From NCBI RefSeq assembly GCF_003626595.1, contig NZ_RBAK01000001.1:248001-312000 (forward strand): a DNA stretch of 64,000 bases, read 5' to 3'. The translations under genes and the position numbers were made by a program. The number at the start of each line of letters is the position of its first letter. The first letter of the stretch is position 1. The notes below the pieces were generated by a model. That model was not told the DNA's origin, searched no databases, and saw nothing but the letters and a program-made list of their open reading frames with translations. Positions 25,750-34,816 of the stretch are shown in pieces. This DNA comes from Micromonospora endolithica (GTDB lineage Bacteria; Actinomycetota; Actinomycetes; Mycobacteriales; Micromonosporaceae).

Positions 25750-26964
25750 ATGGCTCACCCGATCCCACGAGTGCGGCGCGGACTCGCCGCGACCGCCGCA
25801 GCCGGGCTCCTGCTGGCCGGCGCGGCATGCTCCAGCGGCGCCGCTGACACCACCACGGTGCGCGTCGGGCTGCTGGTGTCGCTGTCGGGCACCTACGCCA
25901 CCGTCGGCGAGGACATGCAGCGCGGCTTCAAGCTGTACCTCGACACCCACGGCGGCAAGCTCGGCGGCCGGAAGGTCGACCTCATCGTGGGCGACGAAGG
26001 CGACGGCCCCGCCACCGCCGTGCCGGCGGCGCAGAAGCTCCTCGAACGCGACCGGGTCGTCGCCCTGACCGGCCTGGTGGGCGGGGCCACGGTCGACAAG
26101 GTGCAGACCCTCACCACCGAGAAAAAGATCCCCCTGGTCGGCGCGAACGCCCGTCCGGCGTTCACGCCGGTCGGCGGCAAGCCGCGCGACCTGGCCTACA
26201 CCTGGCACACCTCCTACAACTCCGACGAGCCGGGCATCGCGATCGCCGAGTACGTCAAGGCGCAGGTCGGCGACGGTGAGGTGTACGCGATCGGCCCGGA
26301 CTACCAGGGCGGCTACGACGAACTGCGGGGCTTCACCGACACCTTCACCCGCCTCGGCGGGAAACTGGCCAACCCCGACGGCAAGACCACCTTCACGCCG
26401 TTCCCGAGCACCGAGAACTTCCTGCCGTACCTGAACAAGGCCGCCGAGACCAAGCCGAAGGCGGTCTACACCTTCTATGCCGGCGCGGCGGCGGTCGCGT
26501 TCGTCAAGCAGTACGCCCAGTCTGACCTTCGCGATGTGCCCCTCTACGCCGCGGGTTTCCTCACCGAGGGATCCGTGCTCACCGCCCAGGGACCGGCGGC
26601 CACCGGTATCCGCAACGTCCTCAACTACTCCCCGACGCTGCCGAACCCGACGAACCAGGAGTTCGTCGCCGCCTGGTCAGCCGCCGGGCACACCGGGCAG
26701 CCGACCACGTTCGCGATGGCCTCCTACGACGCCGCCGCCGTCCTCGACCGCGCTCTCGCCGCCGTCGACGGCGAGGTGACCGGGGAGAAGCTCAACACCG
26801 CGATCGGGCAGGTCGGGCGGATCGTCTCCCCCCGTGGGGACTGGCAGTTCCACCCGATCGAGCGCCGGCCGGTGCAGCGCTGGTACCTGCGCGAGGTCAA
26901 GGCAGACGGGCCCGTGCTGTCCAACGTACTGGTGCAGGACCTCACCACCCTGCCCACCACCTGA
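25750..26964 (+). CDS. Branched-chain amino-acid-type ABC transporter substrate-binding lipoprotein
   Basis: 404 residues. A lipoprotein signal peptide ends in LLLAGAAC (lipidated Cys27), then a type I periplasmic-binding (Leu/Ile/Val, amide, urea) fold beginning VRVGLLVSLSGTYATVGEDM. It starts at ATG 25750. The two permeases and two ATPases follow in order, so the transporter is complete. The ligand could be an amino acid, amide or another small polar molecule; binding residues cannot be assigned by eye. Confidence 0.88.
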   Translation: MAHPIPRVRRGLAATAAAGLLLAGAACSSGAADTTTVRVGLLVSLSGTYATVGEDMQRGFKLYLDTHGGKLGGRKVDLIVGDEGDGPATAVPAAQKLLERDRVVALTGLVGGATVDKVQTLTTEKKIPLVGANARPAFTPVGGKPRDLAYTWHTSYNSDEPGIAIAEYVKAQVGDGEVYAIGPDYQGGYDELRGFTDTFTRLGGKLANPDGKTTFTPFPSTENFLPYLNKAAETKPKAVYTFYAGAAAVAFVKQYAQSDLRDVPLYAAGFLTEGSVLTAQGPAATGIRNVLNYSPTLPNPTNQEFVAAWSAAGHTGQPTTFAMASYDAAAVLDRALAAVDGEVTGEKLNTAIGQVGRIVSPRGDWQFHPIERRPVQRWYLREVKADGPVLSNVLVQDLTTLPTT

Positions 26965-27005
26965 CCTGCAGCAGCGATCACGACATTTCGGAGGGAAGGG
27001 GTGCT

Positions 27006-27875
27006 GTGCGCGTGGATGCCTACCTGATACCCGTAGTCGACGGGGTCGCCTATGGGCTGCTCCTTGCCATCGCCGCCGCCGGGCTGACCGTCGCGTTCGG
27101 CGCCGGTGGGGTGCTCAACCTCGCGCACGGCACCCTGATCGCCGCCGGCGGCTACATCGCCGCCGCCACCAGCTCGGGCACCTGGCCGAGCCTCGCCGCC
27201 GCGGTCGCCCTGGCGGCCATCGCCGGAGCCGCTGGCGGCGGGGTGCTCGCCGCCGCTACCGCCGGACTGCGTGGGCGGGGGCACTTGGACCAGGCCCTGC
27301 TCACCTTCGGCGTCGCTCTCATCGGCGGGGACCTGCTCACCACCGTCTACGGCCCGGACACCCTGCGCCCCCGCCTGCCCGCGACGCTGGAGGGGACCGT
27401 GGAGGCGGCCGGGCACCGGTATCCGGTCGACCGGCTCGCGGTCCTCGTGATCGCGGTGCTGGTCGTGGCCGCGGGCTACGTGGTGCTGCACCGCACCCGG
27501 GCCGGCCGCCTGATCCGCGCCACCGTCGACGACCGGGCCATGGTCGCCGGCATCGGTGTCAACCCCCGCCTGGTGGACGCGGCGGTCCTGATGTGCGCCG
27601 GGGCCCTTGCGGGCCTGGCCGGAGCCCTGTCGACGCCGATCCTCGGTGTCGGCCCCGGCACCGCCGACACCGCGCTTTTGCTGTCGCTGATCATCGTGGT
27701 GTGCGGCGGGCTCGGCTCCGTACCCGGCGCGCTCGCCGCCGCCCTGGCCGTCGGCGTCGTGCAAACCCTCGGCGTCACCAGCTTCCCGCAGCTCGCCCCG
27801 TATCTGCTGGTCGGTGCAATGACAGTGGTGCTGCTGGTCCGCCGGCGATCCCTTCCCGGGCAGGCCGCGGCATGA
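27006..27875 (+). CDS. Branched-chain amino-acid-type ABC transporter permease (LivH-like)
   Basis: 289 residues, seven to eight hydrophobic segments, with VAFGAGGVLNLAHGTLIAAGGY near the N-terminus as in LivH, and the late EAA-like loop (GLGSVPGALAAALAVG). GTG start 41 bp after the binding-protein gene. It overlaps the LivM-like gene by 4 bp. Confidence 0.88.
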   Translation: MRVDAYLIPVVDGVAYGLLLAIAAAGLTVAFGAGGVLNLAHGTLIAAGGYIAAATSSGTWPSLAAAVALAAIAGAAGGGVLAAATAGLRGRGHLDQALLTFGVALIGGDLLTTVYGPDTLRPRLPATLEGTVEAAGHRYPVDRLAVLVIAVLVVAAGYVVLHRTRAGRLIRATVDDRAMVAGIGVNPRLVDAAVLMCAGALAGLAGALSTPILGVGPGTADTALLLSLIIVVCGGLGSVPGALAAALAVGVVQTLGVTSFPQLAPYLLVGAMTVVLLVRRRSLPGQAAA

Positions 27876-28933
27876 GCCGCCAGGCAGGCCGAGGCGTTGC
27901 CGAGGCGCTGACGACGTGGCACCGGTCCGGGTCGACGTGGGTGGCGCTTGGCGTGGCCGCTGCTGCCGTGGGCGTCGTGGCCCTGTCCGCGGACGCGTAC
28001 CTGCACGCCACCGCCGCGCGGATGCTGCCGCTGGCGCTGCTCGCGGTCAGCGTCGCCGTGGTCACCGGACACGCCGGCCTGCCCACCCTCGGCCAGGTCG
28101 CCCCCTACGCCGCGGGCGCCTACACCACGGCCCGGCTGGCGCTGGCCGGCGTCGAGCAGGCGGCGGTGCACCTGCTCACCGCGGCCGTGGCCGGCGCGGT
28201 TCTGGCAGGACTGCTGGGCGTGGTGCTCATCCGCTACCGGGGCACGGTGTTCCTGATGCTCAGCCTCGGCGTGGCCGAGTTGACCGCGATCACCGCCGCG
28301 CAGTGGCGGCAGGTCAGCGGAGGCACCGACGGGCTCGCCGGCATTCCCGCCGTGCGCCTGGCGCCCGGCCTGCCCCCGCTGGTCGCCGACCGGGCGGTGC
28401 TGCTTTACGCCGCAGCCGTGGCGCTGTGCGCCACGGTGGGCGCGGTGATCCTGCTCGGTGGCGAGCGGCGGATGCTGCTGAGCGCCGTGCGGGGCAACGA
28501 GGCCCGAGCGAGGGCCAGCGGACACCGGGTCACCGCCTACTTGTGGGCGGTGCACACCGGTGCGGGCGCGATCGCCGGTATCGGCGGAGCGCTGCTGATC
28601 CACACCCACCGTTGGATCACCCCCGCTGATGTCGGGTTCGCTACCGCCGCGCTCGCCCTGCTCGCCGTGGTCATCGGCGGCGCCGCGTCGCTGCCCGGCG
28701 CCGCCGCCGGCGCGATCGCCGTCCTCGCCGTGCGGGATGTGATCGCCGTCTGGCTGCCCGGCCACGCACCGCTACTGCTCGGTGCCTTGTTCGTCGCGGC
28801 GGTGTACCTGCTGCCCGGCGGCCTGACCGCCCTATCCGCACGCCTGCGCCCACCCACCCCGTCTCGTCGGCCTAATCACGTCGCTCACGCGAGTGGCAGC
28901 CCGGCCCGACCTACTGCCAGGAGTACCCCGTGA
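27872..28933 (+). CDS. Branched-chain amino-acid-type ABC transporter permease (LivM-like)
   Basis: 353 residues, about nine hydrophobic segments, with VTGHAGLPTLGQVAPYAAGA and YRGTVFLMLSLGVAEL matching LivM blocks, and AVRGNEARARASGH before the last segments. ATG start inside the stop of the LivH-like gene. The last 30 residues are a soluble tail. Confidence 0.87.
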   Translation: MSRQAGRGVAEALTTWHRSGSTWVALGVAAAAVGVVALSADAYLHATAARMLPLALLAVSVAVVTGHAGLPTLGQVAPYAAGAYTTARLALAGVEQAAVHLLTAAVAGAVLAGLLGVVLIRYRGTVFLMLSLGVAELTAITAAQWRQVSGGTDGLAGIPAVRLAPGLPPLVADRAVLLYAAAVALCATVGAVILLGGERRMLLSAVRGNEARARASGHRVTAYLWAVHTGAGAIAGIGGALLIHTHRWITPADVGFATAALALLAVVIGGAASLPGAAAGAIAVLAVRDVIAVWLPGHAPLLLGALFVAAVYLLPGGLTALSARLRPPTPSRRPNHVAHASGSPARPTARSTP

Positions 28934-29727
28934 GGACCGTCCACCGCATCGACGCCGATGGAGTGCCGTCGCAGCGCCCACACGGCGACGTCGACCGCGC
29001 GCACGGCAACGGCCTGGTCGCCACCGGCCTGCGCCACGCCTATGGCTATCTGACTGTCCTGGACCTGGACACCTTCACCGTTGCCCCCGGCGACCGGCAC
29101 GCCGTCATCGGCCCCAACGGCGCCGGCAAGTCCACCCTGCTGAACCTCCTCGCCGGCGCCACCCGGGCCCAAAGCGGTGCCATCACCTACAACGGACAGA
29201 CCATCACCCGGCGGCAAGCCGCCTGGCGAGCTCGCGCCGGCATCGGCCGCACCTTCCAACACCCCAGCGTCTACCCGGACCTCACTGTCTTGGACTGTGT
29301 GCGCATGGGCGGCTGGCACCACCGCCGCCACCCCGAGCGCACCCCCTTGGAGGTGCTCGACCTCGTCGGCCTCATCGACCACGCCGACGTGCTGTCCGCC
29401 ACCCTGCCGCACGGGCACCGCCGGATGCTCGATCTGGCCGTCGCCCTGGCTGGACAACCCCGGCTGCTGCTGCTCGACGAGCCCGCCGCGGGGCTCACCG
29501 ACGCCGAGACCACTCGCCTGCTCGACATCCTCGACGGTTTGCCGAGCTGGATGGCCGTTGTCCTCGTCGAGCACCACATGGACGTTGTCGCCGCGCTGGC
29601 CACTTGGATCACCGTGCTGCACCACGGCCGCCGACTCACCGACGGGCCCGCCGACCGCGTCCGCGCCGATCCTGCCGTGGCTGCCCTCTACCTCGGCCCG
29701 GGAGGCGACGATGCTGCAGGTCAGTGA
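28930..29727 (+). CDS. ABC transporter ATP-binding protein (LivG-like)
   Basis: 265 residues. Walker A is GPNGAGKST (61-69), Q-loop region is RTFQHPSVYPDL, Walker B is LLLLDEPAAG and the switch His is in VEHHMD. The ABC signature LSGGQ is replaced by LPHGHRRML, a variant seen in some LivG proteins. GTG start overlaps the LivM-like stop by 4 bp. It pairs with the LivF-like ATPase that follows. Confidence 0.87.
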   Translation: MRTVHRIDADGVPSQRPHGDVDRAHGNGLVATGLRHAYGYLTVLDLDTFTVAPGDRHAVIGPNGAGKSTLLNLLAGATRAQSGAITYNGQTITRRQAAWRARAGIGRTFQHPSVYPDLTVLDCVRMGGWHHRRHPERTPLEVLDLVGLIDHADVLSATLPHGHRRMLDLAVALAGQPRLLLLDEPAAGLTDAETTRLLDILDGLPSWMAVVLVEHHMDVVAALATWITVLHHGRRLTDGPADRVRADPAVAALYLGPGGDDAAGQ

Positions 29728-30430
29728 TCTCACCGTCGGCTACCACCGCGACGACGCGGTTCTGCGCGAGGTCTGCCTCGACCTCACCGCCGTCGCCGTG
29801 CACGCGATCGTCGGTCCCAACGGCGCCGGGAAGAGCACCCTGCTGCACACCCTCGCCGGACATTTGCGTCCCACTGCGGGCACCGTGTGGTGCGAGGGCC
29901 GCGATGTCACCCGCTGGCGGCCCCACCAGGCTGCCCGCACCGGAGTCGCTCTCGCCCCGCAAGGACGGCGGCTGTGGCCCTCGCTGACCGTGGCCGAGCA
30001 CCTCACCGTCACCCGACCCGCCCGCCACCGGCCCGGATCCACTTTCAGCGTCGACGAGCTACTGGAGGTGTTCCCCGCCCTCGCCGGCCGGCTGCACCAC
30101 CACGGTCACCAGCTCTCCGGCGGGGAACAGCAGATGCTCACCATCGCCCGCGCGCTGCACACCGCACCTCGACTGCTCCTGGCCGACGAGCCCACCGAGG
30201 GGCTCGCCCCCACCGTCGCCCGCCAGGTAACCGCCGTGCTGCAGCAACTACCCCAGCGCGGCGCCACCGTCCTGGTCACCCTCCCGCACGTCCGCGCCGC
30301 CGCCGCGCTCACCGACACCGTGCACGTCCTCACCACCGGACACCTCAGCCACCCCGTCACCGCGTCCGACGGCCAGGCCGAACGGCTCCTACGCGACCAC
30401 CTCACCCTCACGAACCCCCACGCCGAATAG
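29711..30430 (+). CDS. ABC transporter ATP-binding protein (LivF-like)
   Basis: 239 residues. Walker A is GPNGAGKST (35-43), signature LSGGEQQML, Walker B LLLADEPTEGL, as in LivF. The switch-His position reads VTLPHVR instead of the usual VEQ/VEH. The ATG at 29711 lies 17 bp inside the LivG-like gene. Confidence 0.88.
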   Translation: MLQVSDLTVGYHRDDAVLREVCLDLTAVAVHAIVGPNGAGKSTLLHTLAGHLRPTAGTVWCEGRDVTRWRPHQAARTGVALAPQGRRLWPSLTVAEHLTVTRPARHRPGSTFSVDELLEVFPALAGRLHHHGHQLSGGEQQMLTIARALHTAPRLLLADEPTEGLAPTVARQVTAVLQQLPQRGATVLVTLPHVRAAAALTDTVHVLTTGHLSHPVTASDGQAERLLRDHLTLTNPHAE

Positions 30431-30436
30431 GACACC

Positions 30437-31552
30437 ATGCACACCCGCCAGTCGATCGACATCCGCCGCCCGGCGCGGCACCACACCGCGCTGCCCGTCA
30501 ACAGACAGAGCGACGGCGTCGACAGCCGCAGCCCACGGCGGTCGGTCACGTTTACGACGGGTCCTCGGCGCTCCGGTGCCGCCGCCGCAGGCGTCGCCAC
30601 GATGGCCGCCGCGCTGACCCTCGCCAGCATCCCCGCCCCACCCCACGGCAGCACGGCGACGCTGATCGTCGCCGACCGCAGCTGCGCGGTGCCAAATCCC
30701 GCACCGGCCGCCAAGCTCGCCACCACCGTCACCGCATCAGCCGCCACCATTGTGGCGTACCCGCGCCCGGCCCCACCTGTCCTTCACGACCTGGCCCACC
30801 GCATCGCACCCGACGCCTGCGACACGACCAACGGCCGGTTCGACGTGGTGCGCTTGCGCGCCTGGTATCGCCACGACGGTAGGCGGACGACGCGAGACAT
30901 CGTGCGCTGGTACGCCGACAACAACTCCGGCGCCGCCCTCACTAGCGAATACCCGGACCCGTGGCCTGGCGTCATGCACGACTTCTGGCCGCCCGGATGG
31001 CTCGCCGACCGGAACCTGTCGAAGGCGTTCACCAGCGGCGACTTCTTCCGCTACAGCGTCCACTCGAACAGCAGCAATCGCGACGGCGACGGCCGGCTCA
31101 TCACCGGCATCGCCGAGCTGGTGACCTGGCACAACCCCGCACCGTCAGGGCGCAGCCTCACCGTGAGCGAACTGGCCCACACACCCGGGCTGATCGCCTA
31201 CCCCCGCACCGTCGACCGGGCAGGCCGCACCGGCATCGCCGTGGCCACCACCAACGGCGACGGCACCGAGCGATACCTGCTCATCCTTCACCCGACCACC
31301 GGACACGTCCTGGCCTACGAACACGCCACCCGGACGCCGTCGGACTGGCAACCGTCGGCCTACGTGCTGCTGCTGAACCGCACTCACGCCGACCGCCGCT
31401 GGTGGGAACCCGCCACCGACGAAGACACCACCTCGCCGATGCCGCCGAGCAACGCGATGATGCCCCGCCGACAGGGCCGCCTCATCGTCCACCCCGACCA
31501 ACCGTGCACCCCTGAACCGGCAACCGCACCCGAGGAAGGGACCGTCAAATGA
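30437..31552 (+). CDS. Membrane-anchored hypothetical protein
   Basis: 371 residues. A basic N-terminus of about 45 residues, one hydrophobic segment (about 49-66, AGVATMAAALTLASI), then a predicted extracytoplasmic domain with several conserved-looking Trp and Tyr. No family was recognised with certainty; the layout resembles anchored CU044_5270-like proteins only in outline. It begins 6 bp after the LivF-like gene and overlaps the methyltransferase gene by 4 bp, so it is part of the same operon. Confidence 0.7.
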   Translation: MHTRQSIDIRRPARHHTALPVNRQSDGVDSRSPRRSVTFTTGPRRSGAAAAGVATMAAALTLASIPAPPHGSTATLIVADRSCAVPNPAPAAKLATTVTASAATIVAYPRPAPPVLHDLAHRIAPDACDTTNGRFDVVRLRAWYRHDGRRTTRDIVRWYADNNSGAALTSEYPDPWPGVMHDFWPPGWLADRNLSKAFTSGDFFRYSVHSNSSNRDGDGRLITGIAELVTWHNPAPSGRSLTVSELAHTPGLIAYPRTVDRAGRTGIAVATTNGDGTERYLLILHPTTGHVLAYEHATRTPSDWQPSAYVLLLNRTHADRRWWEPATDEDTTSPMPPSNAMMPRRQGRLIVHPDQPCTPEPATAPEEGTVK

Positions 31553-32337
31553 CCACCACCCCGCATCGCTACCAGTTCCGCAACACCCCCGGTCAGTTAC
31601 ACCCCCTGCAGGAGATGCTCGACCCGATCACCATCGACGACCTCAAGCGCTGCGGCGTCACACCCGGGCAGCACGCCCTCGACGTCGGCGCCGGAGCCGG
31701 CTCCATCGCGCGACACCTCTGCCACCTCGTCGGCCCCACCGGCAAGGTCATCGCCGTCGACCTCGACACCACCCTGCTGGCACCCACCGGAGTCCTCGAC
31801 GTCTACCAACGAGACCTTCGGACCGAGCCTCTGCCCGCCGAACCGGGCAGCCTGCACCTCGTTACCGCCCGCTGCGTGCTGGAACACCTACCCACCCGCC
31901 ACCAGGTGCTCCAACAGATGATCACCGCCCTGCGGCCCGGCGGCCAGATCGTCCTCGGCGACATCGTCTACGCCCGCACCACCGTCCCACACGCCCCCAC
32001 CGACGGCGACGCCGAACTGATCACGCGAGTCGTCCACGGCATCCTCGACATCCTCGCCGGCCGCGGCGTCGACCTGCACTGGGGCGAAAAGACCCCCACC
32101 CTGCTGCTCAACGCCGGCCTCGACCAGGTCCACACCCGCTGGACCGCCCGCACCTGGACAGGAGGAAGCCCCGGCTGCCGCCTCTACGCCGACAACGCCC
32201 GCCACCTACGCGACCAACTCCTTACCGCCGGGTTCACCGCAGCCGACCTCGACCGGTTCGGTGAACTGATGACCCACCCTGCCGTGATGATGCGCGGCTA
32301 CGAGTTCGCCACGAGCACCGCCCGCAAGCCCCACTGA
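31549..32337 (+). CDS. SAM-dependent methyltransferase
   Basis: 262 residues, class I Rossmann methyltransferase. Motif I is LDVGAGAGSIA (about 44-54), the acidic ribose-binding end is VIAVDLD, motif II/post-II is LVTARCVLEHLP and LRPGGQIVLGD follows. Substrate unknown. Last gene of the ten-gene conservon-transporter operon, ATGA-coupled to the anchored protein. Confidence 0.85.
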   Translation: MTTTPHRYQFRNTPGQLHPLQEMLDPITIDDLKRCGVTPGQHALDVGAGAGSIARHLCHLVGPTGKVIAVDLDTTLLAPTGVLDVYQRDLRTEPLPAEPGSLHLVTARCVLEHLPTRHQVLQQMITALRPGGQIVLGDIVYARTTVPHAPTDGDAELITRVVHGILDILAGRGVDLHWGEKTPTLLLNAGLDQVHTRWTARTWTGGSPGCRLYADNARHLRDQLLTAGFTAADLDRFGELMTHPAVMMRGYEFATSTARKPH

Positions 32338-32562
32338 CGTCAGGCCAGGTGAACCTCCGCCCGGCCCATCAGCCCCGCCCATCGCACGGCCTCGTCAACC
32401 GGCTCTGCTGGGCGAGCCGACCGACCGAGCCCACCTCGGCGGCCGATGCCGGCCGACCGCCCAGAAAGGGAAGGCGGAACGCCGGCACGGGCCGGCGGCG
32501 GCGCACCCCCGTTCGCCGCCGCCGGCCCACCTCACCGCCGTCACCGCGCAAGTGAACACCCC

Positions 32563-33214
32563 ATGCCCCCCACATCTCCACTTCCCACCAGCGCTCTGAC
32601 CGCACACTCCCTGCGCCGCCCAGACCACGAGATGGTCGAAACTGCCTTGAGTCGCGCCCGTCAACGGCACGCCTACGGTGACCTGTCAGGCGCCTACGGG
32701 TGGGCCACCTACGCACACCAGTTGCGCCGGAACGTTGGTCTAAGCCGGCACCCCACCCTTCGGCAAGGGGTGGCCGCGGTTCTCGCGCCCCTCGCCGCGC
32801 GCATCGGCGACATGGCCCCGCCCCTACCTCCGACGCCGACTTCAACCCGGCCTCCTGGCCGCCACCCAGGTGCCTGCCCTCCAGGCACGGGCGTCGCTCG
32901 CCGCCGCCACACACGCGCTCGGCCGTGGCATACCGGCTCTGCGCGACAGGGCCCACCTATACGCCGCAACCGTGTCCCGCTTCGGCGCGGACAGCCGTAC
33001 CAGCCTGATCATTTTCACCCGTCTCGGCGTGCTCTACAGACGCTGCGGCTGGCACGACCTGGCCGCGCAAGGCCTCGCCCATGCCCAGACCGGGCGTGCC
33101 CGCTACCTGCCCGCCGGCGACGACCTGGCCGCAGAACTCACCGCCATCACCGCCGAACCCGACGACGTCCACACCGCCGTGTGCACTCAGCCCAGCGGCG
33201 CCTGGCTGCGGTGA
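32563..33214 (+). pseudogene. Helical-repeat hypothetical gene broken by a frameshift
   Basis: Two adjacent frames look like one protein of about 216 residues. The first runs from ATG 32563 (ARQRHAYGDLSGAYGWA ... LAPLAARIGDMAP) to about 32820. The second continues in the +1 frame (LLAATQVPALQARASLAA ... LGVLYRRCGWHDLAAQGL) to the stop at 33214. The switch falls in a C-rich run (CCCCGCCCC). The product would be Ala-rich and helical. Function unknown; decay or a sequencing error. Confidence 0.45.
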
Positions 33215-33225
33215 GGAGTCGACCG

Positions 33226-33553
33226 ATGCCGCTGTCGGTGCTCGCGGACGCGGTCGAGCTATCGGCAACCCGTCACACCACTCACCCGCCCGCCGAGGTG
33301 CCCGCCGCGCTGCGCGCCGGCGCCGGCCATCTTCACCCACCTGCGCCACGGCCTACACCACCGCCACACCGTGACCGCGACCCTCACAGTCGCCAGGCAG
33401 CTACATACACCATCCGCGCGTCCCTCGCGGCCGTCTACTACCGCCGCCGCAGCCGACAGCAGCGGACACCACCAGCACCCGGCATGGGCGTGGCTGGACA
33501 TGGTCACCGCCTTGATGACGGCCGCCCAGGGTGATGGCGCTACGGCAGGATAG
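33226..33553 (+). pseudogene. Possible short degraded gene
   Basis: An ATG at 33226 behind GAGGAG opens a frame (PLSVLADAVELSATRHTTH, PAEVPAALRAGAG) that loses coding character near 33330. From there to 33553 a different frame looks better (VTATLTVARQLHT ... WAWLDMVTALMTAAQGD). Read as another frameshifted small gene beside the one above; weak. Confidence 0.25.
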
Positions 33554-33614
33554 GGGCGTGGCGCAACGTCCACACCGACGCGGCCGTTCCGATACGAGGT
33601 AGTGGAGACACCGA

Positions 33615-34511
33615 GTGGCGCTCCGAATCGTGCTGGGACCTCCAGCCGACACACCAAAGGTCCACGCACCGTTCACTGCCGGGCAGGTCGCGCTACTTCT
33701 TCGCTGGCAGGCGGCTCCGATTGCCGCACACATGAGGTGCCCCCGTCACGGCGAGGTGCGGCGCAAGGGTTCGGATCTCGTTCCAGACGTCAACGGTTGG
33801 CACTGCGCCTTCCGGACGCCGGACTATCCCGACCTGGCCTGTTCGTACACCGTCGACTGGGCCTACGCCGGGATGCTGGACGAGCGCAACGTTCGGAGCC
33901 TTGAGGAGATGTCGGTTGACGTGGTCGAGGTGTCCTTCGACGACGATTCGGACGAACCCTTGAACGTCTTCTCCGACTACGACCTTCTCCTGTCGTTCCA
34001 CGACACGGTCGACCTTGACTGGGAAGAAATCGCTGAACGCAGCGCGCTTGATGAACGGCGAGGTCTCGCAATAACGCAGAGCACTGTCTTGGAGGATCTC
34101 CTCGGCGACGTGATCCTGCAGCTGGAAAGACCGGACGATCCCGAGACGCGTCGAAGCGAGCTAGACCAATGGATGATCGGCAAACGACTAAATCGTGTCG
34201 AGTCGCTTCTGGCTAGCAGCGCACCCCCAGACGCAGACCGCAGCTTCCCACGCGAGGAGCTATGGGCTGCAGTCAGGCGCCGCAACGAGTTAGCGCACGG
34301 AAACATCACCCGAGTCATCAGCGAGGCTTACCCGCGAGCCGACGGGCCAGGCAAGACCCAGCGAGTGGAGTGGCACCTCGTGGACCGCCGGACCCACGGA
34401 TCCCAACTGATCACAATGGCCGGACTACGGGAAGACGTGTATGCCGCGATCGCGGCATACACCAGTCTTCTCCGCTGGGCTGCAGCCAACACCGGCGACT
34501 ATAGATCTTGA
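33615..34511 (+). CDS. Hypothetical protein with HEPN-like Rx4H motif
   Basis: 298 residues. The N-terminal third has CPRHGE and later Cys residues that could bind metal. The helical C-terminal half contains RRRNELAHGN, an Rx4H motif as in HEPN RNases, after a long helix (VLEDLLGDVILQLE, MIGKRLNRVESLLA). HEPN proteins often serve as toxins or antiviral RNases; membership here is inferred from the motif and helix layout. GTG start. Neighbours are degraded genes and an IS remnant. Confidence 0.65.
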   Translation: MALRIVLGPPADTPKVHAPFTAGQVALLLRWQAAPIAAHMRCPRHGEVRRKGSDLVPDVNGWHCAFRTPDYPDLACSYTVDWAYAGMLDERNVRSLEEMSVDVVEVSFDDDSDEPLNVFSDYDLLLSFHDTVDLDWEEIAERSALDERRGLAITQSTVLEDLLGDVILQLERPDDPETRRSELDQWMIGKRLNRVESLLASSAPPDADRSFPREELWAAVRRRNELAHGNITRVISEAYPRADGPGKTQRVEWHLVDRRTHGSQLITMAGLREDVYAAIAAYTSLLRWAAANTGDYRS

Positions 34512-34515
34512 ATGG

Positions 34516-34797
34516 TCAAGTTGTGTCGGGTTCGAGTGTCAGTCCGGTGTGAGCGAGGAAGCCGTCGAGCAGGTTGGTGCGGTACTGGATGCTCTTGAGT
34601 CGGTTCTTGATGATCGCGAGGAGACGGTCGACGCCGGTCACAGCGAGGTTGCCGATGCTGCCTTGAGGTGGGGACCAGACGCCCTCGGCCGGGTTCAGGT
34701 CCGGGGCCTAGGCCGGTGCCCGGATCACGGTCAGCCAGTCCCGTGCCGCGATCAGGGCGCGCATCGCGGCGCTAATGTGGGTGATCAAGATCTGTAG
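34516..34797 (-). mobile_element. IS630-family transposase C-terminal remnant
   Basis: Read on the minus strand: HISAAMRALIAARDWLTVIR, then APA, an in-frame TAG where the family has Tyr, APDLNPAEGVW, and a terminal IKNRLKSIQYRTNLLDGF block. This matches the end of the DDE domain of IS630-type transposases. The upstream two-thirds of the gene are missing and the internal stop confirms decay. No terminal inverted repeats were found. Confidence 0.75.
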
Positions 34798-34816
34798 CAG
34801 CGCGTGTCGAGGATGG

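Noticed and set aside
27476..28765. A 429-residue minus-strand frame
   Set aside because: Antisense to the two permeases; low-complexity Gly/His/Arg sequence.
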